From assembly GCA_037042915.1 (NCBI GenBank), contig CM073194.1, positions 3,596,001 through 3,660,000 on the forward strand: a DNA stretch of 64,000 nt. Direction: 5' to 3'. This DNA is from Auricularia sp. M13 (Eukaryota; Basidiomycota; Agaricomycetes; Auriculariales; Auriculariaceae). Each line of letters opens with the position of its first letter. The first letter of the stretch is position 1. Below are positions 33,773 to 45,097 of the stretch, piece by piece. Made by a program: the position numbers and the translations under genes. The notes beneath the pieces are model-generated. The model was not told where the DNA came from, ran no database searches, and saw nothing but the letters and a program-made list of their open reading frames with translations.

Positions 33773-34726
33773 TTCGAGGGAAGCGGGGCAAAGATGCGGA
33801 TGGGATGCTACGTCTGCGATTGGGTTCTTATATCCACGTCTCGGATGCGGGTTCAATCGAAAGGCTTACTGCGTTCGACAGCCTCGTGTTTGGCTCTGAG
33901 ATCAAACGCGGCTTTATTCTCCCGCAGAGAGGTGTCAAGTGTTCGATGTAACACAACTGGCAGCATTAATCCTAGATTCTGGAAGGAAGATTCGGTGCTC
34001 AACCAGTCTAGAATGATAGCTCAAGTTGTCAGTCTCAATGAAGGAGGCGCATGGGAGGTCGTTTGAATTGCGAAGCGGGCTGAAATTGCAAGGTTGAGTT
34101 TGCTGCCTATGTAGATCAAATCTGAACAAACAGAGGCTGGGGGACGTTCGCACCGGGCCCTCGTACACCTCGCCCGGTGCGACTCGTCAGTTATCGGCAT
34201 ACTGGATCAAGAGTTCGTTATGGAGCACGACGCGCAGGCATACAATTTCCCCCTCGAAGTGCAAGAGAGGCTGGTTGTGGCCGGATGGCTCATTCAAGAA
34301 CAAACAGAACAAACACATGCATATCCCAGCAAGGCAACGTTTGGCGCGTGAATATCAATGGCCCATACACGGTAAACTTCAAAGCAATAGATTGAGGCGA
34401 GTATAGCGACCACCGTGACCAAGGAGTATCAAGCCCCATGCAAGGGCGCAGCCATGTGGACAGCTTCCTGCCACGTTTAGCACAATCGGAATGCTGGACC
34501 AACAGGACTTGCAGTCATAGAAAGATCACAAGCCTTGCACCAGTTCAGTCTGTGTTGAGCGAGACGCGATCTCGAGAACGAGAAGTTGCAAGAATTGTGA
34601 TCAAGAGCCGAAGAACTTCGCACTGACCGCCTGCCGGCGCAAGCATGGGAAGCCTGGAATTTTCATGTAGCATGCCATAGACAACGTGGAACAGCGCAAG
34701 GAAGTGAGTAGCGTCGTGACAACGGC
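33773..34726. other. Intergenic region with a short perfect hairpin
   Basis: Between the H2A promoter and the 3' end of the uL15 gene. An 11-base-pair perfect stem with a 13-base loop lies at 34148-34182. No gene seen. Confidence 0.5.
34148..34182. repeat. Perfect GC-rich hairpin
   Basis: Stem TCGCACCGGGC / GCCCGGTGCGA around a 13-base loop. Function unknown; it could be a cruciform or part of a transcript end. Confidence 0.6.
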
Positions 34727-35272
34727 TCATGCGACGAGGGTAACGACGCCGCCAGCCTCTTTTATCTTTTCCCTAATGAGATGGTCAGAAGACAGGTCGC
34801 TGGTACCAAAGCAAATACTCACTCAGCCTTCGCCGAAACAAAGCGCGCCTTCACGATGAAGGGAATCTTGGGCAGGCGGCCCTTGCCCAGGACCTTGCCG
34901 TAGCCGTGCTGGAGGGTGTCGATGACGGGTACGACCTCCGAGGACTCGTTCAGGCCCTCCTTCTCGGCGGCGGGCACGAGCGTCCAGAGCTTGTCGACGT
35001 TGATGACCGGGCGCCAGTACTGGTTGCGCGTCAAGTGGAAGTGGCGCATACCGACCTTGCCGAAGTAACCAGGATGGTACTTGTCCATGTTGGTGCTGCG
35101 GCGGCCGTCAGCGCTGCCCGCGGCAATGACCAGAGCCCAGAGCTCACCGGTGGTGGTGCTGACCACCAGCAAGACCACGACCACCGGGGTGCTTGCGGTG
35201 CTTGCCAACACGACCGTGGCCGGCAGAGACGTGTCCGCGGTGCTTGCGGGTCTTGGACAGGTGCGTCGGCAT
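34727..35272 (-). CDS. RPL28: 60S ribosomal protein uL15 (L27a / yeast L28)
   Basis: Structural protein of the large subunit near the peptidyl-transferase region. Minus-strand exons 35272-35148, 35095-34823, 34772-34727 give 147 residues, the usual length. The sequence is strongly conserved: [75 protein letters not shown], and the end [16 protein letters not shown]. The last 15 residues sit in a 46-base exon. The Gly- and His-rich N-terminus that inserts into rRNA is intact. Expected to be highly expressed; codon use is strongly biased to C/G-ending codons. Confidence 0.96.
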
Positions 35273-36419
35273 CGCGAGTTTTCTGCGGGCGACAGCGGTC
35301 AGCGTCCAACGAGCATTCAGCCAGCGCCCAGGCCAGTGCGCGCGACGCGCAGCACAGCGGGCGCGCGGCGAGCAGGGCAGCGCACCTTGAGGAGGGCCCG
35401 GAAGACGGGAAGTTGAGGAGGAAGACGGGACGGGGAAAGGGAACTTGACGCGCCGCGACCGGACTCAGATTTAAAGTTTGTAACTGTTCAGCATGTTAAC
35501 TCATTCTCTGTCTCAACCGCGACCTGTCACAAAGTCCAGAAAAGCGAGTGTCGGCCCGATAATAAAGGAGAAGAGCCCTTAAGGTAACGGCTACACATGT
35601 CGATAATTGCTATATTTTCTGAAGCTCGTCTGCTCAGTTACAGAGGCCCCTCCTGGCTGCCACGCTTCTCCGACATGGCAACATGAGCTGTGTGAAAGTG
35701 AGCATATGGGCCTGTGCTTTTAGAAAACTTCCACGGACCCCAGCCACCAGTATGCACGGACGAGGGCCGAACTCGCCGGTGCATGTGTGGGCCTCACGGC
35801 GAAAACGATCTAGGCGACAAAGGGCTCCTCATCATGCATCATGATGGTATGTGGATTCTTTGTCTCCATAATCCTCGATAATAACTGTACATGACTATGT
35901 AGGATAACATGGCATCAGATTATCCGTACACACGGTCGTGGGATATTTTGGCCCTCCGGGACAGAACCATTCACCCACAAATATCCGGAATTTGGCTACA
36001 CTCCGTAAGCAGTGAGGGCATACACCGATTCTTCTGGATGTAAGCTGGGTTTGCGCCACGCGGCGTGATGCACGGGCGTCCAACGCAAGTTCCACTAATG
36101 ACAAGTCCTAAATAATTGCACAACTGGGCCCACAACAAGGTCTCCCCCCGTATATTTTCCTCTTAGTAGTGTATTATCGCTGACGCTGACGACGGAGGTG
36201 ACGATAGCCGCAGACTCGATCATCCGTGCCCGCGCCCCATCTCCGCGCGCTCCATTGCCGCTCGACGCGATCTCCGTCCCGCGTGGAGCTTGGCTACATT
36301 CTTTCAGTATATATAATGCCGCACACCGCTTCCGCTATCACTCATCCGCCAAACAGCCTCAGCTCAGCAGCACACATTCAACTTACGACTCTCACGGCCA
36401 TCACCTAAAAACAGCCATT
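35273..36419. other. Divergent intergenic region
   Basis: Promoter of the uL15 gene on the left and of the small secreted protein on the right (TATA at 36308-36316). No gene between them is supported. Confidence 0.5.
36308..36316 (+). promoter_or_regulatory. TATA box of small secreted protein gene
   Basis: TATATATAA 104 bases before the ATG at 36420. Confidence 0.6.
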
Positions 36420-37048
36420 ATGTTCACGATCTCGAAGCTTTCAGTCGCGCTTCTCGCCGCAGTCACTGCCTCTGCGCATATCGTCGGCATCGAGGTCCAG
36501 AACTCGGGCAGCTCTCACCACTACGCGCGCACGCTCGGATTTGGTGGACGCTCGAGCTTCACCGTCAAGTTCATCACTGAGGCACAAAACAACACGTCCG
36601 TGAACCCTGTCTCTCAGCAGCCTGTTCTAACGCCCATGGCAGGCTGGACTACGGCGTACTCCTGGGACTCAGCAACTCGTCCGCTGGCGATGTTGGCGTT
36701 GAATCTTCTCAGTCGATCGGCAAGCAAATCTACTTCATCGACCTTGTCAAACTCGGGAAGACCAACACGGTTTGTCCTTTTCTTAATGTCTTTCATTGCG
36801 TACGTGCGTACTCATGTTGACCTACGATAGAGTGGCAAAAATTTCACGGTCAAGGTTCCACTTCGCAAGAGCGCCGTTTCAGGCAGCACGGTGTACACCC
36901 TTACTGCAGCAGTTCTGACTACATCTGGTGTGCGTATCCGATCCGAAACTGCTGTCCACATTCCCTTGCTGAACACGCTTGATAGGATGACGGCGCCACC
37001 GACCTTCAGTTCCACTCTGCCGCGCTGAACGTCACTTCTAGCAAGTAG
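36420..37048 (+). CDS. Small secreted protein, unknown function
   Basis: Exons 36420-36595, 36643-36769, 36831-36929, 36986-37048 give 154 residues. Signal peptide is MFTISKLSVALLAAVTASAH. The mature part is strand-rich with alternating hydrophobic residues: GIEVQNSGSSHHYARTLGFG, RSSFTVKFITEAQNNT, LDYGVLLGLSNSSAGDVG, KQIYFIDLVKLGKTNTSGKN, FTVKVPLRKSAVSGSTVYTL, TAAVLTTSG, and a short acidic end. No cysteine is seen in the mature part. The first intron uses donor GTCCGT and a TTCTAAC branch site; this choice was made because it alone joins both reading frames. The look is that of fungal small secreted beta-sandwich proteins, but no named family is claimed. A role at the hyphal surface or in host contact is speculation. 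Confidence 0.75.
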
Positions 37049-40000
37049 AGAAGGGATCTGAGTCATGTATTTCAAAAAACTCTCCCGTACAATAGACTGC
37101 TATAGACTGTACATTATCATTTTGTGCGTATATTGATAATTACATCCAGCCGGTACTAGATTTGATTACGTAACAATGTTAAACCGAAGTGATGCTCGTT
37201 TCGTTTATGCCGACAGTCACGCTGGGTAAGTAAGAGGGGAGATTACGAGCTGTATTAGGTCTCATCTCTTTGAAAACTCAGTTGCCGACGTCTCCCCCGG
37301 TACCCGCTGTCATGCCTTTCAACACACAAGCCTACCTTAGTTCAATGTTATCTCCAGCCGTCAGCGAAGGGCGACGAAGTGGCAACATAGCGAAGCCAAG
37401 TCATTGTGTGGGAATCCAGTGTCAAGAGTCGGGAGCCGGCCGTTGGTCGGCGGGCCGGTGCCTGGGTCCGACAGCACGCAGGGCTGCATCTGGTCCTTGC
37501 ATTGTATGCTCCTCTCCTCCTAGCCATCTCATAGCTGGGATAACACACAGCTCACACGCCCTAATGTCGCGTTGTTCAGTTGCGCGATACAGTCCTTCTG
37601 GCATTGTTTGCTGTTACAGTCTCCAACGATTCACCGGCCCGCAGGAACGCAGCAAAACACATCTCAAGTAAGGCCGGCGTATCATTAGGGATACCAAGCA
37701 TCCACGCACAGACGGAAGGCCGTAGTTACATTGCCCCGTATGAGACGGCAACGCGGCTTTTGTGAGGATTGGTCGCCGTCGGATGCAGGCGTTGCCATCG
37801 TCCTGCACGACCCTCTTATGAGCCTGAGCGTCTCCCTGTAGCATTACTCTCCTTCACCTGCATCTTCCATATTACTGCTCGCCACTTCGCAGTGGTCGGA
37901 CGAATTGAGTGTTGGGCGCTTACGCAGATGACCCCGACTATCACACATGGCGCCGGAATATGTCAGAATGGCAGCATGTAGGACGGCGCGAGGACGTGCA
38001 ATTCGGGGAGACGGTGTGGTGGACGCGCGCCGGGTCGAGTGCTAGTAGGGAACCGTGAAGGGTTGCAGTTGCACGACATGCTTCTGCCATCCTCCCCCGT
38101 CATCACGGCGACCTCCATGTGCAGCCGGGCTGGAAGTGCGGCTGGGAGATGTGCAGGGACCCGCATAGACGCAGGAGTTCGTGTTCCTGTGACGCCCGAA
38201 CGTTCTCGCGTGTGCTGTCCCGGAAGTATTTCGGAATGGCGTTCATCTCGCAGCCATCGATTGATTGGCATTGGGCGTGCGAATGCACCACTGGCAGAGC
38301 TAGAAATGATATCGGCGCCGCCAGCTCGCCCGAGCTGGGGGGGACTGCACCAACCTACTGTTCGTAGTGGCGGACTGGGCGGCAAAAGTGGTCCGTGGGC
38401 AGATCGACAGGGGTTCTCAGCGTTGTTCCTATTCCCGTTGTGCAGGCGCAATTGCAAACAGGGCGCGGTGTTCGGAGTCTTGGCTGCTGCTGCACAAAAG
38501 GGGCGGTTAAACGGCTCGTGGCAGGCCTGCTTCTCGTCGGGTGGATAACCTTCTTCCCGAAGCATCGATCGACAGCACAGTCACACGCTGCCCAGCCACC
38601 GTCGTCGTGGAGTTGCGCCCAGCAGCCATGTCTGGGCACACCCATAACTATCAATTCTCGCTTTCCTCTATGGGGCCACATGAGGCGAGAGCGCCCGGGA
38701 AGGAAATATCGTGCTCAATCAGCGCGCATGCTCGCAAACATCTCAGGCCGACTGAGGCGAGCGGTGGGCGCGGGCCCACGACAGCTCTCTCTGCCAGTGG
38801 TCATCAGCCAACTGCTGGCTAAAGTCAGGCGATCCCGCGAGCGTTTCCCCCAATAAGCGCTTTTCCCGAAGGAACCAAATTGTCTGCGGGAGCTCACCTA
38901 AGGTCCAAGATCTCGGCCCCCAGAACAGCTCGTATCGCTAGCCCTGCCCTGCTCTCCAAATGGTAAGATCATCTCGCCATATGCGGATGATGCTTCCGCG
39001 ATCTGGCCAGACGGAGATGCCGACTGGTCCCGCGATGCTCTCCAATACGAATCTGGAGCGCTTCGGGCATGGACTAGGGCGGACGAGCCGTGCTGCCGAT
39101 CCTGCAATTGAGATTTTAAGGAATTTACCATTGAACGAGTCTGACAGAGCGGGCGGCCCCTCGCGCGCGTCTCCGGATTCCATGGAGCAGGGCTGACCTG
39201 TTCTAGCGAAAGTCGCTTCCTTTCGTCCAATAAACAAGCGGCGCTGGCGGGACTGCGTGTCGCAAATAATTCGCGTCAATGGCGAATCAGGAAGGACGAT
39301 ATGTAGCTATGCGCGGGATAAACATCATATGGAAGAATCGCACGATGAGGAAGCGCATACATAATGTATAACTCGCCATCAAGCACCCATCGGCCTGAAT
39401 GTACTGAGATGGAAATAAGCCATAGAGTCTTCAAGTAGGCCCCGACTGCACGACATACGCACAGCCGACATTCCATTGTTTCCATTGTTCGTCTGACTGT
39501 TCATTCCCGCCGGCGCGGGATGATGAATGGGCGCGGGTGGGACTCGTCAGATGACCATATTCATAGCATGGCTGAAAGCCGGCGCGAGTTGAGTCTGAGA
39601 TGGCATTGAATATTGATATCAGCACCATAATCAAGAATGGGACATTGCACTCGTTCAAGCACTGATACGTAGAGACGGCAAAAGGATCGCAGAGCTCATG
39701 GACTTCGACAAAGGCAGCCTAACTGTGGGGATCCGAGTGCCTGAGAGACAATGCGATCCCTGTGGAAGGCGACGGTGCCGGAACAAGGATAGCAAGCACA
39801 GACACAGTTGTACGCCAGGAAAAGCAGTTCTAGATTCGTGAGACCCCACGCATGCGCAGCATACAAAGCCAGGTGACTGGTGCCGCCCGCCGGACCACGC
39901 GGAACGAAGAAGCCAGTGACAGGGTCAGGGTGTTGTTTCGTCCTTCCCAGATGTTTATCGGCTCCGCAGCGCTCAGCTAGCAGTGACTAAATGGGTCCGG

Positions 40001-40618
40001 GCCCTGGAAGGTTCCAGAGCAGAGACCTCGACAGGAAAAGAAACTCGTCTGAGTGCCAGCCCACAGGCCTGTTGGAGATGACCGGACTGGTATGACGATA
40101 GCCGCCACGCGATAACGTCGGCGACTGCCCGACCGACGGTCCGGCGTGCGCCAATGCCGACGCAAAAGCCAGAGCGAACGTGTGCAATGCCGAGATGGTG
40201 CGAGCACCGCCAGGAGGACTGGACGACAGAACGAGCAATCGTCAGCTCAAACGGGATAGGTGAACGACTCACGATCACGAAAATCTCGAACAAATCGCCG
40301 CGCAGACGCAGCGTTCTTCGCAAGACGCCCGCCGGGCTACGAGGGGAAATGATCATGTATACACCTGAGAGCGCCTATGTGTACATTCCAAGAAATCACG
40401 AATGGCCAACGAGAGTGAAAGCGGAGAGCATAAAGCGAGTGGACACGCAAGCAGGCGCACAGCGTAGATTGTTACCGGTACCGAACCCCACAAAAACGAG
40501 CCCTAGATCCTTCGACAAATGACATATTTTGAGTCTTGACGCGTAATAGGCGAGATCTATTCCCCTTGATCGTAGACGTTGGATCAACTTGCATTCGCAA
40601 CGTGTTGACTGTGCATAC
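37049..40618. other. Gene-poor region of 3.6 kb
   Basis: Many short open frames on both strands, none with family motifs, signal peptides or coherent splicing. Base composition is lower in GC than the genes. No inverted repeat or element ends were recognised by eye. Confidence 0.5.
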
Positions 40619-41632
40619 CTATGACGGGTTGATCCAGTCGCCGTTACCGACGCCGATGGCGTCAAAGTTCTTTCCGCTACGAGTGCGTCTCTCGGGGAGG
40701 ATGGGCGCGGGAGCGTCTAGCTTGATGAGCGTCGGCGGCTCCGGCAACGCCTCAACAGTCACCCAGCCCTTCCAGCCCTTGCGGGCAGCGGGCTTGTGCG
40801 CACGAGGTTTTGGCGCACTGGGTGTCAACGTGACGTTTGATTGTCCTCCGACAGACTGAGGCGCAGCGTGAACGACTGCCGAGGAGGTCGGGACGGAGTT
40901 GACGCGTTGCAGCTTGAGCTTGGGGCGCTTCGCAAGAGGAAGGTCCGGCTCAGTCGACGAGGAGCGAGCGCGGCCACGCGCCTTGCCACTAGACTTCCCA
41001 GAGGACGCGTATACTAGATCGCTGGTCGTCTGTCGACGCGAGAGGACGGGAACGTAGTTCGGGTAGACAGTAGATGGTGATGTTGGGGAGATCACCATCG
41101 CCGGAGACGCGACGTCGAAGTCAACAGGAGTACGAGGACGTGCGGATGTGAGAGACGTTGTCGCGGAGGACAGAGACCATCCCCGCGTGCGCGAGAGCTC
41201 GTGCGCTGGCTCGTGGTAGTCAGAGTCCCTATCAACGTAATCGCCGTCGTCAGCGTCGTCCGGCGAGGGGGAATGCTCGTCCGCTGAGTCGTCAGCGTAT
41301 TCAATAGCAGATCGACCCGTGCGTTTAGCCTTCGTGCGACCTGGCTTGCTGGCGACGCTCTCCTCGGGTGCGAGCGCGAAATAGCTCTCAGGCACGAGCA
41401 AGCCTTGGCGGATTTGTTCCTCGCGTGCAGCACGCAGCCAATCAACGTTGCTAACGCCGCTGAGCACGGTGAGCCTGGGGACGCCGCCACGGGGAGAGGC
41501 GACTTCGTCAAAGTAGCCAGCGCAGACGGATGTCGCTGTGCGGCGGCAGCGTTTATGCAGCGGAATGAACACTCTAGCAGGCGCAGGCATGGCCTGTGCG
41601 GCGGGCTGAGTGACGACCGGATGGGCGGACAT
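40619..41632 (-). CDS. Hypothetical nuclear-type protein, intronless
   Basis: Single minus-strand exon, 337 residues, with a TATATAAA (41695-41702) 63 bases before the ATG. Largely disordered. Features in order: Ala/Pro-rich start, short conserved-looking block RLTVLSGVSNVDWLRAAREE (about 53-72), acidic stretch with repeated Asp (SPDDADDGDYVDRDSDYHE), Ser/Thr-rich middle, basic cluster LAKRPKLKLQRV that could act as a nuclear localisation signal, and the end GWKGWVTVEALPEPPTLIKL followed by RRTRSGKNF. No family recognised. The composition suggests a nuclear regulator, which is inference. One exon is unusual here, where most genes have several introns. Confidence 0.7.
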   Translation of the reverse strand: MSAHPVVTQPAAQAMPAPARVFIPLHKRCRRTATSVCAGYFDEVASPRGGVPRLTVLSGVSNVDWLRAAREEQIRQGLLVPESYFALAPEESVASKPGRTKAKRTGRSAIEYADDSADEHSPSPDDADDGDYVDRDSDYHEPAHELSRTRGWSLSSATTSLTSARPRTPVDFDVASPAMVISPTSPSTVYPNYVPVLSRRQTTSDLVYASSGKSSGKARGRARSSSTEPDLPLAKRPKLKLQRVNSVPTSSAVVHAAPQSVGGQSNVTLTPSAPKPRAHKPAARKGWKGWVTVEALPEPPTLIKLDAPAPILPERRTRSGKNFDAIGVGNGDWINPS

Positions 41633-41694
41633 GAAGCAGGTGTGAGTGATGGAGGAGGTGGAACTCGGGAAGGATGCGCGTGCGGCGGAGTTCG

Positions 41695-41702
41695 TTTATA
41701 TA
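41695..41702 (-). promoter_or_regulatory. TATA box of the intronless nuclear-type gene
   Basis: TATATAAA on the minus strand, 63 bases before the ATG at 41632. Confidence 0.6.
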
Positions 41703-44700
41703 GGGCTTGTTGAACCACGCGTGACTGTGACGGGAATTCATTTGTTGCCGAGATCCCCCCGCCACCCGTAGAGTCACAAAGCACAATTGCGACCTCGCAG
41801 CTTACGTACACCAGCTTCATACCATGCATACCCCGACAGTATCCATATATATGACTGCGTACTCGGCCGCGCAAGGTGCATGGCCCGGTTTCGGGGGCCA
41901 GATCCCATCTCGGATGGCTTCTGCGCGCCCAACTCAGACTAAACATGCGGCCGCGATGCTTATCACGCCGAGAACAACGACCACCCGTAAATGTACAAAG
42001 AAACATCGCATGCACTCTGCAAGTCGACGGTGCGTTGTGCCAGATCGCCCAACGATCGAAGTGGTCACCGCATAGCCACCGGGCGACGACAGCAACGGTA
42101 ATCCCGCGAACTGCGAGTCACTACGACGCTAGCCCACCCGCCGCAAGCGCAGGACTGCGGCTGGACTAAACACTTGAAAAGCGAGTCAAGCCTGCGGGTG
42201 TCACAGCAAACCCCAAGAAATTTCACATTGAGGCTGAGCAATCGCACCTGCAAGTCGCTTAGCACGTCCGCGGACGTTCCTGGCAGTATCAGCAGCGCAG
42301 TGGCCCGGCCATTGAGCCAGTGCACAGCTCCGCGGGCAGGCTGCAGCAAGACAGCGCAACGGAGTCAGGGGCCGAAAAAATTCATGGATCCTTCCGGAAC
42401 TTGGCCACGGCACATCGCCGCGACCACACCCCACGGTTTGTTGTGTTTGCCCGACCTCGCTGCGAAGACACTGGCCGGATGGCTGACATGAAAACAGTCA
42501 CAGTTGCGAGGCCGCACGAGACCGGGGCGTAGAGGCCGAGGTGGAACTGGACCCTCGCGGGACCTGCTCTCGCTCTTCTGTCAGATGATCAGTCAGGCAG
42601 TGTTACAGGCCGTTCGCACCTGTTTCCGAGTCCCGGAAGCGCATCAGCGCCCCTTGTGGAGTTTTGCGGAGCTTCAACATGTACAACCGGACCCCGAGAA
42701 CTTCAGCTGACGCACGCAGCTCCAACCCCCGCGAGCGCACTCGCCATCGCTCCTCCTCTGCCTCATAGTCCGTCAGATAGGTACAGCTCCAAAGCGTAGA
42801 TCCTGCAGGGGCCAAGTCACCACATTGCCTTGCCAATCAAAGAGCCCAACTTTGCACACGACCCTACTGCTAAAATAATGCCCCCAGAGTATTACAATTG
42901 TAGCTTTATGTCTTATGCAGTACGACACCCTGAAATCAAGTACGGATATGGTCTATGGCGACGATCATTTGAAAAGCTTCCGGGAGGACCAGTTCCGGCA
43001 AGAGTCAACGCTCCCGCAGGCAGATGCAATTCAATCTGCCATATCTCTTGGAATATAGGCTCTGAAGTAATGAGGGACCTGCAGACTGAATATGATGGCT
43101 CTCCGTCCCCGGGATTCAGCGATATAGCATCGTTGCTAAGTGCGCGGAGATCACACCATACGACGGTTCAGACGGCATTGAACACGCGATTCTCAAGGCG
43201 AGAGCACTTTTTAATGCTGTAGAAGCTCGAATACCTGCTAGCTGCTTTTGAAATGTTGCATATTACCTTCGCGGCTATCCATTTACTAGCTGAGGACGGT
43301 GGCTCGCTCACAGCCAGGAACACAGGCTTCATTCACGGTTCAACGCCCTTCATGCACCAGAAAATAGCATGTGCAATTAAGCATCTCATTTATTTCTCAT
43401 TCTACATAAAGATGATGATTGCGAGTATGAGATATACAGTGCCCCGCATTGCCATCCGTTGTCCACCTCACCGCTGCGCGGATTCGTCTCAGGGCGCTAC
43501 GAGAGCCATGGACCAATCTTATGGCTGAGATTAACATCTGTTAATGAGTCGGAATTCGTAGTGCGCTGTTGCTCTGAACCGATCTTCGGTCCATCATCAT
43601 TGGCTCCTAGTTGAGTAAATGAACGAGTCCACTGATCCGATTTATTAATTCTTCTAGCACAGCCTATTCACTCTGCTACGGTGGCCTTCTTCTCTCTGTA
43701 CATCACAGTCGCGTTCGCATTGACTACTGTTGTTTCACCAAACCATGCAAACCGACTGGAAACCTATCCGGGTCATCAGTCGTTAGGGAAGGCGATCTTA
43801 CTGCCTGTTGAACGGAAGCTGAGAGCTCGTCCTATGAATGGAGAGGCCGAAGAGTCTGCGGTCCCGGTCTAATGGGTGGCCAATGCCTGCGTGCCGCATC
43901 GGCTCCGCAACCCACGTATCATCCCAACCCCGACAAAGGAATCATTTTCGTCCGTGCGCGCGCACTTCCACGCCAGAATGGAGGGAAGACGCAGCTCGTG
44001 GAACCTCAAGTCATGCTGGCAGGGCGTTGCTGGCGCCGGGAACGCGGAAGCTTCGTCAAAAGAAGCAGATCGGGCCATCGGAGCTGTCGTACCACTGTTC
44101 TGGGTCCTTCCGAATCGCGATGGCTGCGGAAACGCAGAAATTGTTGTTTCCAAATACCTTTGTGCCTGCTCGCTTCATGTGCTGGAGGAAACGAGACGGT
44201 GGACACTCTTGTGCGCACGCGGAGGCGTGGACACCTGCAGCGGTGCGTCATAGAAACAACGGCCCGGAAATGAAAAGGGAAAGTTATTGTGCGACTGCGT
44301 CTCACCGGTCCCAGGGGGGCAGGCCGCGCGTGCCGGATTCGCCCGCGTGTTGGGGCAGCAAAGATAACTCGTGCATCCCATCTCGCCAGTCACGCACGCT
44401 TGGGGTAAAACGTTGTTCTGCCCCCCGTCGGCATCCGGCCAGTCCCGCCCTTTTGCAAGGGTCGCACCGTGATCGTGCACTCCTGGACGACCTTGTGATA
44501 TACTAGAACGTACGATTCGGCCGCGGACACTGAGTGGATTCCCTGGGCGCAGGGCCGGGTACATGCACCCGGCACGCTGCTCCCACAGCTGAAGCTCATG
44601 CAAGTCGAACCCGGTTTCCGCACAGGCAGCTGCATTTGGTTGCTATGAATTGATTCTGGAACAATGTTAGAGCCTGCCAATCACGTCGCTATTGTGTAAA

Positions 44701-45097
44701 GTGCTGCGCGGAAGCATACAACCCCTGACGTCCCAGTATGCGTTCACACATAACTTGAAATATGCCTTCGCAGATCCAGTTTTCTAAGAGAGACAGGGAA
44801 GATAAACCCAGAGACTGATTAAGACGGCGATGCACTTTGAGAAAGTGGCTATAAACACTCCGCATGGCTCCTCACACTCCGCTCCTTGAGGTCGCTCCCA
44901 GCGGTCCACAAGCATCGTCAGCCAGCGCCTGGACGTCCCAGAGAAGCAATTGCCTCTATAATTGCAGTGGCGGAGGGAACGCAGAGCTGTGTAATGTATA
45001 CAATGGCGGTGAGAGCGAAAGCAAGCAAACAAGCAAAGTCGTGATAGCGTAGCGTCGTCAATCGTAGATCAATAGCTTTGTCCTCCGAGAAGGGCCC
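41703..45097. other. Gene-poor region of 3.4 kb
   Basis: Open frames up to 222 codons occur (for example 43838-44506 plus) but overlap one another on both strands and show no domain features. No gene, RNA or element ends could be supported. Confidence 0.45.

Noticed and set aside
43838-44506. 222-codon plus-strand open frame
   Set aside because: Overlapped by several frames on both strands and lacking any motif; no basis for calling a gene.
44596-44626. tRNA-like T-loop sequence (minus strand GGTTCGACTT)
   Set aside because: No matching acceptor stem, D-arm or anticodon arm at the right spacing.
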